NCBI RefSeq assembly: GCF_052113225.1
Contig: NZ_JBFRCT010000008.1
Location: forward strand, 186,001 to 250,000
Direction: 5' to 3'
Length of the DNA stretch: 64,000 bases
From: Pristimantibacillus sp052113225
GTDB lineage: Bacteria > Bacillota > Bacilli > Paenibacillales > Paenibacillaceae
Each line of letters begins with the position of its first letter. The stretch's first letter is position 1. The translations under genes were made by a program, and so were the position numbers. The notes beneath the pieces were generated by a model. That model had not been told where the DNA came from and made no database searches. It saw only the letters and a program-made list of their open reading frames with translations. Below are positions 33,644 through 42,920 of the stretch, in pieces.

Positions 33644-35362
33644 ATGTTTACACGGATCCGCATGAAAATATTTCTTGCCATGATTTTGACGACCGCGCTT
33701 CCTTTATCCGTTACGTCAGGTATTATCCTGTATCAAGTGTCACAGGACATTCAGAAGGATATAGATTTCGCCCGCAGCCGTGTTGATCAGGATCTCAAAG
33801 GGCGAATTGAGGAATTTACGCATTCACTTGATGAAACCGCTTACCAGATTTATTCGAACCCGGATTTAATAGAGAGCATAGCGCTCAAGAAGGAGTTTCT
33901 GACCGATAGCCGCACTTATGATACGGTACGTGATATTCATGAGTTTTTCCTATCTGTCTATAATCAATCTCGCGTGAAGGACATACAAGGCATGTACATT
34001 ATACGGTCCAATGAGGAAGTGCTTGGCAACTTCTTTCCCAAGCTGTATCCGGATATGGATGCCTCCTATTTCCACTCCCTCTTAATGGAGTCCAAGCGTG
34101 CAGGGGATAAGCCTAAGACACTGATCCGTTACAAGAGCCTATATAATGAGCCGATCATTCAATTTTTGTATCCAGTCCGTTACCGTGGTGCTCCAACTGG
34201 GCTGCTCGTTATTGACCTAAAGGAGCAGGGATTCCGACAATTAGTAGAATCCTATAACTCATTCTATAAAGGACAGATAGCCATAACCGATCCTACGGGG
34301 CTGATGGTCTATCATACCAATTCGGCTGCAGCCGGGAAAAAGGTCGTACCAGAGCCAAAAGCCAGCCGTACGAATGCCATCGACACAGAATTAGGGGGAT
34401 CAGGCTGGCAGCTTCATTATACATTTGATATTAATCCGAAGCAGATTTTGTACCGGAATGTAGCCATTCTTGTCATTGTTGTTACAAGTCTTCTAGCCAT
34501 CGCCATATCGCTTTGGCTCAGTTATAACATGACGAAGCCTATCGTTCATATGCATCGCAAAATGGCGAGGATTCAAATCGGTGATTATGATGCGAGGGTA
34601 GAAGTCAGGACTAGTGATGAGATCGGTTTTCTGGGCAACCAGTTTAACCGAATGGCTGAGAAAATACAGCAGTTAATTGAACATGATTTGAAGCTGCGAT
34701 TAATGAATCAGGAATCGCAGATTAAAGCACTGCAAGCACAAATTTCACCACACTTTTTATTTAACACCTTGCAAATGATGGCTGGCATCGCAGAGGTCAA
34801 CAATGTGCCGGATCTAAAGCTGATCTGCCGGTCACTTAGCAGTATGTATCGTTATAACATGAACATTCAGAATGAATGGGTCCGGATCCGTGATGAAATT
34901 ATGCATATCCGTAATTATCTTGTCATTATTAACAAACGTTTCCCAGGCAGTATCCGTATACAGATTCAGATTGAGCCAGAGGTCGCCAATATTCAGATTC
35001 CGAAGCTAATCCTGCAGCCAATTGTTGAGAACGCGGTCGAGCATGGTCTGATCCCAAGCCTTAAGAACCGGAAGCTGCTCAAGTTGTCGGCACGAATTGA
35101 TCGGGAAGCAGGCTGCTTGTATCTATATGCGCTGGATAATGGGGTCGGGATGGGCGAAATGGAGCAGCGCGGCATTGCCGAGATTCTTAGCAAGGATCAG
35201 CCGCCGGCAGGTGTAGAAGAAAGCTCGATTGGATTGTTTAATGTTCATTCACGTATCCGCATGATCTGTGGAGAAGAGTATGGCATTCGTATACGCAGTA
35301 AAAGAACGAAAGGAACCTGTGTCATATTCCGCTTGCCTTGGAAGGAGGCGTCTGCACAATGA
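33644..35362 (+). CDS. Sensor histidine kinase, YesM type
   Basis: A 572-residue membrane kinase. The first transmembrane segment is about residues 7-29 and the second about 265-290 (VAILVIVVTSLLAIAISLWL). Between them lies an extracellular sensor region of about 235 residues. Then come HAMP (about 290-345), the His_kinase domain with phospho-accepting H370 in SPHFLFN, and HATPase_c with NAVEHG and DNGVGMG. It phosphorylates the YesN-type regulator, whose start overlaps its stop. ATG 33644 is preferred; ATG 33632 overlaps the GAAAGG ribosome site. Sugar or oligosaccharide sensing is likely from the adjacent ABC importer. Confidence 0.92.
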   Translation: MFTRIRMKIFLAMILTTALPLSVTSGIILYQVSQDIQKDIDFARSRVDQDLKGRIEEFTHSLDETAYQIYSNPDLIESIALKKEFLTDSRTYDTVRDIHEFFLSVYNQSRVKDIQGMYIIRSNEEVLGNFFPKLYPDMDASYFHSLLMESKRAGDKPKTLIRYKSLYNEPIIQFLYPVRYRGAPTGLLVIDLKEQGFRQLVESYNSFYKGQIAITDPTGLMVYHTNSAAAGKKVVPEPKASRTNAIDTELGGSGWQLHYTFDINPKQILYRNVAILVIVVTSLLAIAISLWLSYNMTKPIVHMHRKMARIQIGDYDARVEVRTSDEIGFLGNQFNRMAEKIQQLIEHDLKLRLMNQESQIKALQAQISPHFLFNTLQMMAGIAEVNNVPDLKLICRSLSSMYRYNMNIQNEWVRIRDEIMHIRNYLVIINKRFPGSIRIQIQIEPEVANIQIPKLILQPIVENAVEHGLIPSLKNRKLLKLSARIDREAGCLYLYALDNGVGMGEMEQRGIAEILSKDQPPAGVEESSIGLFNVHSRIRMICGEEYGIRIRSKRTKGTCVIFRLPWKEASAQ

Positions 35363-36960
35363 AAGTAATCATTGTTGATGACGAAACGGCTATTCATGAG
35401 CAGCTTATCAAGATGATCCCATGGGACGAGCTTGGCTGGGAGATCGTTGGGCATGCCTATAACGGAGAAGAGGCACGACAGCTAACGGAGCTGCTTCGTC
35501 CAAATTTGATTTTGACCGATATTAGAATGCCGCTTATGGATGGACTTGGCTTTATGGAGTGGCTCAAATCCTCCGGACAGCAAGCGAAAGTGATCGTACT
35601 AAGTGGTTATGGCGATTTCGAATATTCGCGCACCGCGTTTAAGCTGGATGCCTATGATTATTTGCTGAAGCCTGTCCAGGAGGCTGAGCTGTTAACCGTA
35701 CTTGGCAAAGCCGTTGAGCAAATTCAACAAGATTCCAAGAAGCAATCGGATCGTATCAACGAGAAAGCGGTGCTTAATCAAGGGCTTACTTTGATGCAGG
35801 ATGAATTTTTTACACAGGCAGCGGGTTCTTCCCATTTGGAGGAAAATGAACTGTACGTTCGAGCAGAACAGCTGATGATCGATCTGCCGCAGGGCGGCTA
35901 TTCGGTTGTCGCCGTCAAATTTATTGCTGCGGAAGAGAATGTCCAAGAGCGGTATAAAGGAGACCGATCCGTCTTTTATTTTGCCGCCAGAAACATTATG
36001 CAAGAGACGCTTGGAGGAATTCCTGTATTCCGGTATTTACATAAAACAGCAGAGTTCGTGTTCCTCTATTCACATTCATCGAAGCATGCCGGTGTTTTCC
36101 CTCAGCTGCTCTCCAGGCTCCATCACTCTCTGGAAATTTGTTTGCGAACGCACGCCAGAATTGGAGTGAGTTCGACCAAGCAGCGAATTAGTAAATTATC
36201 TGCGGCCTATACAGAAGCGGTACAAGCGTTGGAGTCGCTACATTTCGGTAACGAAGAGGATATTGCCTATTATGGTAAGCAGGCTAACGCAAAAATAACG
36301 GACAACGGTTCAGCAAGCGGCAACTGGAAAGAAATTGGCCTGCTGCTCGATATGCTTCTGGGGACGGGGGCCATCCGGGATGGCGAGGTTCTGCTTGCCA
36401 AGCTGGAGGAAGCTTTTTGCGAGCAGTCAGTGTCTGTCATGAGTGGTGCAGAGTGGAAAAAGGCATCATCGGAGCTATTGGATAAACTGGAGAGCCATAT
36501 GAACGATGAAGATTCGATCATGTTAATGAACGAAGCTAGAGCGGGCATCAGGGAGCTCCGCACTGGACAGGTGAAAGAGTCACTGCGCAGGCTCATTGAG
36601 AGCAGGCTGCAGTCGGCTGCTGGTGAGACGAAGACGAAGAATGGCAAGCAGCTGATTGAAGTCGTGAAGAAATACATCGATATCCATTACAAATCGATCT
36701 CGTTAGAGGAGGTCTCAGCCAGGTTCTATTTGAATAAAAACTACTTCTGTTCCCTCTTCAAAAGTGTTTCAGGTGAAAGCTTTGTTGAGTATGTAACGGC
36801 GCTCCGCATGGAGCATGCAAAACGGCTTCTGATGACAAGTGAGCTAAAAGCCTATGAAGTGGCTGAGATGGTTGGTTATTCGGATCAGCGTTATTTCAGT
36901 CAGGTGTTCCGTAAAGCGACAGGAATGAAACCAACCGAATATCGGCAGTCTCAATCTTAA
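35359..36960 (+). CDS. Response regulator with AraC output domain, YesN type
   Basis: A 533-residue regulator. The receiver domain spans residues 1-120 with phospho-accepting D54 in LILTDIRMP and acidic D8-D9-E10. A central linker of about 290 residues follows. The C-terminal AraC-type DNA-binding domain (about 430-533) has FYLNKNYFCSLFKSVSGESF and GYSDQRYFSQVFRKATGMKP. The ATG overlaps the kinase stop by 4 nt (ATGA), so the pair is translationally coupled; GGAGGCG lies upstream. It probably activates the ABC importer that follows. Confidence 0.92.
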   Translation: MKVIIVDDETAIHEQLIKMIPWDELGWEIVGHAYNGEEARQLTELLRPNLILTDIRMPLMDGLGFMEWLKSSGQQAKVIVLSGYGDFEYSRTAFKLDAYDYLLKPVQEAELLTVLGKAVEQIQQDSKKQSDRINEKAVLNQGLTLMQDEFFTQAAGSSHLEENELYVRAEQLMIDLPQGGYSVVAVKFIAAEENVQERYKGDRSVFYFAARNIMQETLGGIPVFRYLHKTAEFVFLYSHSSKHAGVFPQLLSRLHHSLEICLRTHARIGVSSTKQRISKLSAAYTEAVQALESLHFGNEEDIAYYGKQANAKITDNGSASGNWKEIGLLLDMLLGTGAIRDGEVLLAKLEEAFCEQSVSVMSGAEWKKASSELLDKLESHMNDEDSIMLMNEARAGIRELRTGQVKESLRRLIESRLQSAAGETKTKNGKQLIEVVKKYIDIHYKSISLEEVSARFYLNKNYFCSLFKSVSGESFVEYVTALRMEHAKRLLMTSELKAYEVAEMVGYSDQRYFSQVFRKATGMKPTEYRQSQS

Positions 36961-37066
36961 TATTTTCAACATGTTCATGAATTCCGCGGCATACCGACGG
37001 GTCAACAAGCGCCTTAGAATAAAGATGTAAGCAAAACAAATTCCGTCATATGGAGAGGGGTTCAAC

Positions 37067-38410
37067 ATGTTAGCCAAAAAGAGAGTTTTCGCAATGGCCG
37101 CTATTATGATTTTATCTTCAGCTCTTGCAGCCTGTGGCAACAATAGTAATAATGAGCCTGCAGAATCTGCTGCTGCTGGAGCAGCAAGCGAGGCGCCAAA
37201 GACTGAGAATACGGAAGCAGCAAAAGATCCCGTAACGCTAGATTTCTGGGCTGCTCTTGACCCAAGCACAGATGAAGGGAAATCGATTCAAGCGAAAGTA
37301 AAGGAATTCGACGATGCGCATGAGGACATTAACGTAAATCTTCAAGTCATCACGTACGATATCATGCATGACAAGCTGGTAGCTGCGATTAACGCGGGTG
37401 ATGCTCCGGATCTTAGCTGGGGTCTTAGCGAGTGGTTTGGCGAGTTCAACAAGATGGATGCGCTTCAAGACTTAACTCCTTATGTAGACAAATGGTCAGA
37501 CAAAGCCAACATTTATCCGAATGTGCTGGAAGCTTTGACGGTTGACGGCAAAGTAAAAGCGCTCCCGAACTACCTTGGTATCCGCGCTCTGCTGTACCAT
37601 GAGGATATATTGAAAGCAGCAGGTGTCACCGCTCCGCCAAAAACGTGGGATGAGATGCTGGCAATGGCACCAACGATTAAGGAGAAAACAGGCAAGGAAG
37701 CATTTGGTATCGCAGGAGCTGGCGTTCGTTCTCCGCAGGAATTGATTATGTACCTGGCGCAAAACGGCTTAACCGTTGCCGACAAACAAGCGGACGGCAA
37801 ATACAAGAATACATGGCAGGATAACCCGGATCAATTGGCTAAAGCTGCTGAAGTGTTCAAATTCTATCAAGATATGCTCGCGCAAAAAGCGATTAAAGCA
37901 GATGCAAAAACATGGGGCTGGGAAGAGGAAGACCAGAACTTTGTGCTTGGTCAATATGCGATGGTTGTTAACGGTCCATGGATCGAAGGACGCAGCAGTG
38001 AAAATCCGGATGGCATGAAAGACGTAAAAGTCGCAGCTCCGGTATACAAAGCACAGCCGGCTACTTTCATGGAAATTGCACCACTGTATGTGTATAAATC
38101 TGATGCGCCGGATCAAGCATGGGAATTCGCCTCTTATCTGATGGGCTCGGATTACCAGCAAGCGGTTAACCCTGGTAAAAATCCGCGCAGCGACCTTGTC
38201 AGTGACAGCGGCTGGGGCAAAGATTTTATGGCTCTGGCATCCCAAGGCGTTGTATTCCCTGCCGTATCTCTTGGCGGAATTACAAAAGCAATGGAAGATT
38301 CGCTTGCCCGCACGACTCTTAAGAACGATAAGCCGGAAGATGTAGCGGTGTGGCTCTCGCAGGCTATTAATGAAAGCCTGAAGAAAACCGGCGAGTTAAG
38401 CGGCAACTAA
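37067..38410 (+). CDS. Sugar ABC transporter substrate-binding lipoprotein (family 1)
   Basis: A 447-residue lipoprotein: signal with lipobox LAAC (C22-23), N/E/A-rich linker, then a family 1 solute-binding fold (VTLDFWAALDPSTDEG, DAPDLSWGLSEWFGEF, PKTWDEMLAMAPTIKEKTG). It captures a sugar or oligosaccharide outside the cell for the two permeases downstream. ATG 37067 has GGAGAGGGG upstream. A strong terminator lies between it and the permeases, which fits the excess of binding protein needed. No ATPase gene is linked. Probably induced by the YesM/YesN pair just upstream. Confidence 0.9.
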   Translation: MLAKKRVFAMAAIMILSSALAACGNNSNNEPAESAAAGAASEAPKTENTEAAKDPVTLDFWAALDPSTDEGKSIQAKVKEFDDAHEDINVNLQVITYDIMHDKLVAAINAGDAPDLSWGLSEWFGEFNKMDALQDLTPYVDKWSDKANIYPNVLEALTVDGKVKALPNYLGIRALLYHEDILKAAGVTAPPKTWDEMLAMAPTIKEKTGKEAFGIAGAGVRSPQELIMYLAQNGLTVADKQADGKYKNTWQDNPDQLAKAAEVFKFYQDMLAQKAIKADAKTWGWEEEDQNFVLGQYAMVVNGPWIEGRSSENPDGMKDVKVAAPVYKAQPATFMEIAPLYVYKSDAPDQAWEFASYLMGSDYQQAVNPGKNPRSDLVSDSGWGKDFMALASQGVVFPAVSLGGITKAMEDSLARTTLKNDKPEDVAVWLSQAINESLKKTGELSGN

Positions 38411-38435
38411 TTACAATTCAATTGGAATGGAACTG

Positions 38436-38497
38436 GCAGGCATAGGCCGGGAACGCGGCGGAGTGGGGAGCTCTGTGGCCTATGCTTGCTTTTTTTT
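38436..38497 (+). terminator. Intercistronic terminator between binding protein and permeases
   Basis: A 13-bp stem (GCAGGCATAGGCC with GGCCTATGCTTGC, one mismatch) is followed by TTTTTTTT. It lies within the ABC operon and probably lowers permease expression relative to the binding protein. Confidence 0.85.
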
Positions 38498-38538
38498 ACC
38501 CAAAAAGCCTTATATCCTGAATAAATGTGGTGGATGAG

Positions 38539-39477
38539 ATGAAACCGATCGAACTGGAACGTCCAGTGAAACGAGCAGCCAAAGCTGCGATGACGATGAG
38601 AGAGAAAAGAATAAAACGGCTCGCTTATCTGTTTGTCCTGCCGGCGCTGCTATTTTTCCTGCTCCTCAATGCTTATCCGTTGATTAACGTCCTAGTGGAC
38701 AGCTTTCAGTTCAAGAACCTGATGAACAAAGCATTAAGCGGATTCGCGGGGTTAGCTAATTATAAAGAAGTGATTCATAACGAATATTTCAAGACGGCGC
38801 TATGGAATACGGTCGTTTGGACGGTTCTGTCTGTGGCTGGAGAATACGTACTTGGATTAATATCAGCTCTTGCTTTGAACCAACCGATTAAAGGAAGAAC
38901 GTTGTTCCGTGCGATCATCATCGTTCCGTGGGTGGTCCCCATTGTTATTGCAGGTATGACCTGGACGTGGATGCTGACGCCGGATTACGGCATTATTAAC
39001 TTGTGGCTCGTTAAGCTTGGGCTGCTCAAAGAGCCTTATTATTGGCTGGGCGAACTAAACACAGCGTTGATCACTGTGGTGTTCGTTAATGTCTGGAGAA
39101 GCTTTCCTTTCTATACGATCAGCTTATTGGCTGGTTTGCAGTCGGTATCTCGGGATATCGTGGAAGCGGCTGCCATTGATGGTGCCGGGATTAGACGCCG
39201 CTTCTGGCATATTATCCTACCGCAGCTCAAGACGGTATCGTTGACGATCATTTTCATCCATGTCATCTGGACAGCAATTAATTTCGATTTTATTTGGGTC
39301 ATGACCGAAGGCGGTCCGCTGTATTCGTCAGAGACGCTGCCCATTATGATTTACCGTTACGCTATGCAGGAATATAACTTCGGCAATGCCTCCGCGCTTG
39401 CTTCTATGATGCTTGGCTTCATGATCAGCGGATTTATTCTATATTATTTCTTCAGTGTCAGAAAAAAAGGAGGGTAA
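38539..39477 (+). CDS. Sugar ABC transporter permease (MalF/UgpA-like)
   Basis: A 312-residue inner-membrane permease with six predicted transmembrane segments, the first about residues 25-45 (LFVLPALLFFLLLNAYPL). The ATPase-docking EAA loop EAAAIDGAGIRRRFWHIILPQL is about residues 212-233. It is one half of the channel, with the next gene as the other half. ATG 38539 is preferred over GTG 38527 because TGTGGTGG lies 5 nt before it. It follows an attenuating terminator after the binding-protein gene. Confidence 0.9.
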   Translation: MKPIELERPVKRAAKAAMTMREKRIKRLAYLFVLPALLFFLLLNAYPLINVLVDSFQFKNLMNKALSGFAGLANYKEVIHNEYFKTALWNTVVWTVLSVAGEYVLGLISALALNQPIKGRTLFRAIIIVPWVVPIVIAGMTWTWMLTPDYGIINLWLVKLGLLKEPYYWLGELNTALITVVFVNVWRSFPFYTISLLAGLQSVSRDIVEAAAIDGAGIRRRFWHIILPQLKTVSLTIIFIHVIWTAINFDFIWVMTEGGPLYSSETLPIMIYRYAMQEYNFGNASALASMMLGFMISGFILYYFFSVRKKGG

Positions 39478-39481
39478 TAGA

Positions 39482-40327
39482 GTGCTTATAAGTCGAGGCA
39501 AGCAAAGAATTCTCATGTTGTTAACCTATGCTGTTCTGATCGGATTTGCAGTCTACTGCCTCTTCCCATTTTTGTGGATGCTGGCGACGTCACTCAAGCC
39601 GGATGAGGAAATCCGGACCGTGAATCCTACCTTCTGGATCAGTAAGCCAACTTGGGAGCATTTCGATAATGTTCTTCATGGCTCAGCATTTATGACTTTC
39701 TTTAAAAATAGTGTGTTCGTAGCCGTCGTAACAACTGCAGCCTCGCTGCTTATCTCGATCTTTGCCGGGTATGCGTTAAGCCGATTTGTCCGGTTCCGTG
39801 GAGTAAAGGTGTTCAGCATCGCGATGCTGCTGTCGCAAATGATTCCTGGTGTGCTCCTGCTTATTCCGTTATATCTGTTGATGAAGAACATGTCTCTCAT
39901 TAACACGTATATGTCGTTAATTCTGGCCTATACGACGTTCACCGTACCGCTATGTACGTTTATGATGAAAAGCTTTTTCGACACCATCCCTTATGAGATG
40001 GAAGAGTCGGCTGAGATCGACGGCTGCTCCCGTGTGGGGATCATTTTCCGCATCTTAATGCCGGTATCACTGCCAAGTCTTGTTGCTACCTCGCTGTTTG
40101 CATTCCTGAATGCGTGGAACGAGTTCATGTTTGGCTTCGTGTTCATTAACGATGAGGCGCATCGGACGTTAACACCGGGAATCAGCCTGTTTAAAGGGTT
40201 GTACCAGACCGATTGGGGCAGTATGATGGCCTCCTCGGTTATGAGCGTGCTGCCGGTTGTGCTCATCTTCGTATTCCTGCAGAAATTCCTGGTTGAAGGC
40301 ATGACGGCTGGGGCGGTAAAGGGGTAA
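39482..40327 (+). CDS. Sugar ABC transporter permease (MalG-like)
   Basis: A 281-residue permease with six transmembrane segments and the EAA loop EMEESAEIDGCSRVGIIFRILMPVSLPSL. The C terminus ends QKFLVEGMTAGAVKG, the usual MalG-type ending. The GTG start at 39482 lies 7 nt after AGGAGGG and 4 bp after the first permease stop, so the two are translated together. An upstream frame opening at 39455 overlaps the other permease and is not favoured. Confidence 0.9.
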   Translation: MLISRGKQRILMLLTYAVLIGFAVYCLFPFLWMLATSLKPDEEIRTVNPTFWISKPTWEHFDNVLHGSAFMTFFKNSVFVAVVTTAASLLISIFAGYALSRFVRFRGVKVFSIAMLLSQMIPGVLLLIPLYLLMKNMSLINTYMSLILAYTTFTVPLCTFMMKSFFDTIPYEMEESAEIDGCSRVGIIFRILMPVSLPSLVATSLFAFLNAWNEFMFGFVFINDEAHRTLTPGISLFKGLYQTDWGSMMASSVMSVLPVVLIFVFLQKFLVEGMTAGAVKG

Positions 40328-40344
40328 GTGGATAATTAGTGCTA

Positions 40345-40373
40345 GAGGGCCATCTTTCGTGATGGTCCTTTTC
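40345..40373 (+). terminator. Terminator of the first ABC operon
   Basis: The stem AGGGCCATC with GATGGTCCTT around TTTCGT is followed by TTTTC. Confidence 0.85.
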
Positions 40374-40421
40374 ATTTGTACATAGAAGCTCGTATATTTA
40401 AAACAAGGAGGCGAGCTCTAT

Positions 40422-40775
40422 ATGAAAAATACGGCTGATAGAATACAGGGTTTTTATCAGAAACATTACAAGCTTTGCTACATACAATCCTTTAATCTGG
40501 TACGTTGTGAGAATGAGATGGGGATTTTGACAGATAACTTAATCATAACGCTTAGTTCCCTTCCGCTAGTGGAAGAGGGGCAAAAAGTAATCATTACTTT
40601 TGAGGATGTTAAAGATCTAAAAATAAGCAGCTTCCAGGGAGTATTCCGCGTAGAAATAAACATTGTGGATATTTCAGAGGAACAACTTGAGGATATAAGC
40701 TTTAGGGTAAAAGAAGAAGAGCATGATACCTTCGCATTTGTGTGTAGAGCTTTTGATTGGGTAAGAACGTATTAG
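40422..40775 (+). CDS. Hypothetical protein, 117 residues
   Basis: Small cytoplasmic protein, acidic in its C-terminal half, with no signal peptide or membrane segment. The alternating hydrophobic pattern (NLIITLSSLPLVEEGQKVIITFEDVKDL) suggests a small beta domain resembling immunity-type or YxiF-like proteins, but no family is recognised. ATG 40422 has an excellent AAGGAGGCG upstream, and a terminator follows at 40788, so it is very likely a real single gene. Confidence 0.72.
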   Translation: MKNTADRIQGFYQKHYKLCYIQSFNLVRCENEMGILTDNLIITLSSLPLVEEGQKVIITFEDVKDLKISSFQGVFRVEINIVDISEEQLEDISFRVKEEEHDTFAFVCRAFDWVRTY

Positions 40776-40787
40776 AAAATCTATAAG

Positions 40788-40832
40788 GCACCGGTTGCGT
40801 AGGGATAACTCTACCAACTGGTGTTTTTTTCG
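40788..40832 (+). terminator. Terminator after the 117-residue gene
   Basis: GCACCGGTTGCGTAG pairs with CTACCAACTGGTGT (mismatches at two positions), followed by TTTTTTT. Confidence 0.8.
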
Positions 40833-40920
40833 AGAACGAAACTAATCACATCCTTCTATCGGCTAACAACTAGAATTAAATCCTTATAATGGAATCTATT
40901 GATCTTAGAGGTGAGTCATT

Positions 40921-41016
40921 ATTAAGCTGCAGAAACGAACGATAACCAGGTTAGCTATCATTATTTTAGTTGCAATGTGGATCATTAACTTCTTGTCCCC
41001 GGAAACAGAGCTTTAA
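40921..41016 (+). CDS. Putative 31-residue membrane peptide, non-standard start
   Basis: A frame beginning ATT-AAG-CTG-CAG encodes a basic N terminus, one hydrophobic helix (LAIIILVAMWIINFL) and a short tail ending PETEL. GAGGTGA lies 7 nt before the ATT; a TATAAT-like box is at about 40885. No ATG, GTG or TTG fits. It could be an AUU-started microprotein or the result of a point change in a former start. The rest of the 40833-41122 gap shows nothing clear. Confidence 0.4.
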   Translation: MKLQKRTITRLAIIILVAMWIINFLSPETEL

Positions 41017-41122
41017 TAGTGGCATTCTCTTTTTTACAAGAAATCTCGCGATATTACGATTGTGCGTTGGGCTGCAGTGTCATTAGAATGAATGGAACAA
41101 CAGATTAGGAGAGTGGTTCCAC

Positions 41123-42559
41123 TTGGCAAAAGCTGCCGTACATAGCATAGCTGTATATCCCATTCCGAAAGCGTTGCCTAGAAATTTTGATTTCACTGTA
41201 CAACTTCGCACACCTGATGGAGAGTGGATTGAATTAGAAGTATTACTTGTAAAAGTGGATATGCATGATGTCAGGGAAGCATCACTGGTTAAATTTGATT
41301 TCAGTGGTGAAGTTGAGGTGAAGATTTGCTGTAACCGGGAACCGGTGAAAGAAGCTATTATTCGTCCTCTCTCAAAAGGCATATCTGCAGAAGTGGTTGA
41401 TCAACAAACGATCCAGTTCATCTTAACAAAGCCCGAAAAGCTCTCCATTGAGATCAACGGTGATCGGTTCCATAACCTGCACCTCATTGCGAAAGAGCTT
41501 GAAGAGGATAGGCCTGATCCGACCGATCCTGGTGTTGCATTCCTCGACCCCCGAATTCATCGTATGGAAGACTTGCAAGAGAAGCTAATGTCTGACCGCT
41601 ATCATACGTTACATTTCAAACCTGGTATGCATCATATTGAGCAGGTCATCATTAACCTTCCTTCCAACAAGAAGATATACATTGAGGGCGGAGCTTTTAT
41701 AGCCGGGTCTTTTGTCTGCGATAAGGTGGAGAATGTGCAAATCTCAGGTCGAGGCATGATCTATTTGGGGGAGTTTGGACGCTTTTCTGCATTCCGCGGA
41801 GTTCGGGTGATGTACGCTCAGTATATCGATATTTCTGGAATCTCGGTCATCGATCCGCCTCATTACAGCGTTTATCTTGGGCAATCCCATCATATCCGAA
41901 TTTCCAATTTCGAATCATTCAGCACACGAGGCTGGTCAGATGGTATCGATATGATGTCGTGCTGCGACGTTGAGATCGATGATGTGTTTATGCGGAATTC
42001 GGATGACTGTATCGCTATCTATGGACACCGCTGGGGGTACTATGGTGACACTCGGAATATTACGGTGAAAAATTCAACTCTATGGGCTGATGTAGCCCAT
42101 CCGACAATGATCGGAACACATGGAGATTATGATGCAGATGGTACTCTAATTGAGAATATCTTGTTCGAAAATCTCGACATTCTTGAGCACCATGAGCCTC
42201 AGGATAATTATCAGGGCTGCTTGACCATCAACGCCGGGGACAAAAATACAGTACGCAACGTAAATTACCGTAACATCCGGATCGAACCGTTTGAGCTAGG
42301 ACGGATCATCGATATCCGTGTCATCTGGAATCCTGACTACAATCCATTCCCTGGTAATCGAATCGAGCATATCACGTTCGATGGTATCTATTACAATGGC
42401 AGCGACAATGCGATTTCACGCCTCAGCGGTTTTGATGCAGAACGATCCATCGACGGTGTTACAATCGAGAATTTCTATATCAACAATCACAAAATCACCG
42501 ATTCCGCCTCCGGCAATTTCGAGCTGGGAGAGCATGTGAATCGGCTTACATTTCTTTAA
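41123..42559 (+). CDS. GH28-like right-handed beta-helix protein
   Basis: A 478-residue protein without a signal peptide. An N-terminal beta domain of about 130 residues is followed by a pectin-lyase-fold helix. GH28-type signatures are partly present: GWSDGIDM (for NTDG), NSDDCIAIYG (the DD pair) and IGTHGDYDADGT (for GHG). The changed third motif means polygalacturonase activity is uncertain; related GH28/GH49-like enzymes on other polysaccharides are possible. The TTG start at 41123 has AGGAGAG 9-10 nt upstream. It stands alone between two hairpin regions, just upstream of the uronate/galactan block. Confidence 0.8.
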   Translation: MAKAAVHSIAVYPIPKALPRNFDFTVQLRTPDGEWIELEVLLVKVDMHDVREASLVKFDFSGEVEVKICCNREPVKEAIIRPLSKGISAEVVDQQTIQFILTKPEKLSIEINGDRFHNLHLIAKELEEDRPDPTDPGVAFLDPRIHRMEDLQEKLMSDRYHTLHFKPGMHHIEQVIINLPSNKKIYIEGGAFIAGSFVCDKVENVQISGRGMIYLGEFGRFSAFRGVRVMYAQYIDISGISVIDPPHYSVYLGQSHHIRISNFESFSTRGWSDGIDMMSCCDVEIDDVFMRNSDDCIAIYGHRWGYYGDTRNITVKNSTLWADVAHPTMIGTHGDYDADGTLIENILFENLDILEHHEPQDNYQGCLTINAGDKNTVRNVNYRNIRIEPFELGRIIDIRVIWNPDYNPFPGNRIEHITFDGIYYNGSDNAISRLSGFDAERSIDGVTIENFYINNHKITDSASGNFELGEHVNRLTFL

Positions 42560-42625
42560 TATGAGGGCTGTCTTACAAGTTATTAATTTTAGCTTGTAGG
42601 GTGGCTCTCTTTTTTTAGCTTCAAA

Positions 42626-42780
42626 AAGGAAATGTGTCTCCTGGAGTAAAGGTTATGCTTTCGAAGTAGCTTTCTTTCAGAAAGCTTGTAAGCGCCCGCC
42701 TTTGCTGGTACTTTTCAACCTAAAATTTAATTCAGGAAAAGTGCGAGCAACAGCGGCCTGAAGGAGACACATTCCTCCTA
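42626..42780. repeat. Second long hairpin element of about 155 bp
   Basis: The outer arms AGGAAATGTGTCTCCT and AGGAGACACATTCCT pair almost fully. Inner arms GCCTTTGCTGG...CTTTTC and GAAAAG...CAACAGCGGC pair imperfectly, and a local AGCTTTC/GAAAGCT hairpin lies on the left arm. It follows a T-rich stretch (42609-42616) that ends the GH28-like gene. It resembles the 33380 element in size and position but not in sequence. Confidence 0.65.
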
Positions 42781-42808
42781 TGAGCGGCTAACAAAGATTA
42801 CGCAATTT

Positions 42809-42873
42809 ACAGCGAAAATTACAAGGAATCTTGTAAAAGTGTGATATTTTCATTTTTTTGATGCGCTTACAAT
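42809..42873 (+). promoter_or_regulatory. Conserved 38-bp activator element plus -10 box upstream of GH88
   Basis: Positions 42809-42846 match 33 of 38 bases with 53644-53681 (blocks ACAGCGAAAA, AAGGAATCTTG, AAAA and TGTGATA). In both places a -10-like hexamer begins 22 bp after the block ends (TACAAT at 42868-42873 here). No good -35 box is present, which fits an activator-dependent promoter. The YesN/YesM pair encoded at 48713-51963 is the obvious candidate regulator. Confidence 0.8.
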
Positions 42874-42920
42874 TAGTTTAGCAAGAGGAAATGTTAACGA
42901 CAGAGAGTAGGAGAATGGGC

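Noticed and set aside
35692..38245. Long minus-strand frames opposite the RR and binding-protein genes (for example 36270-36677 and 37769-38245)
   Set aside because: Antisense shadows of well-supported genes, with no ribosome site or protein family signature.
42847..42873. cre site in GATGCGCTTACAAT before GH88
   Set aside because: It fails the consensus at two defined adenines, unlike the four sites reported.
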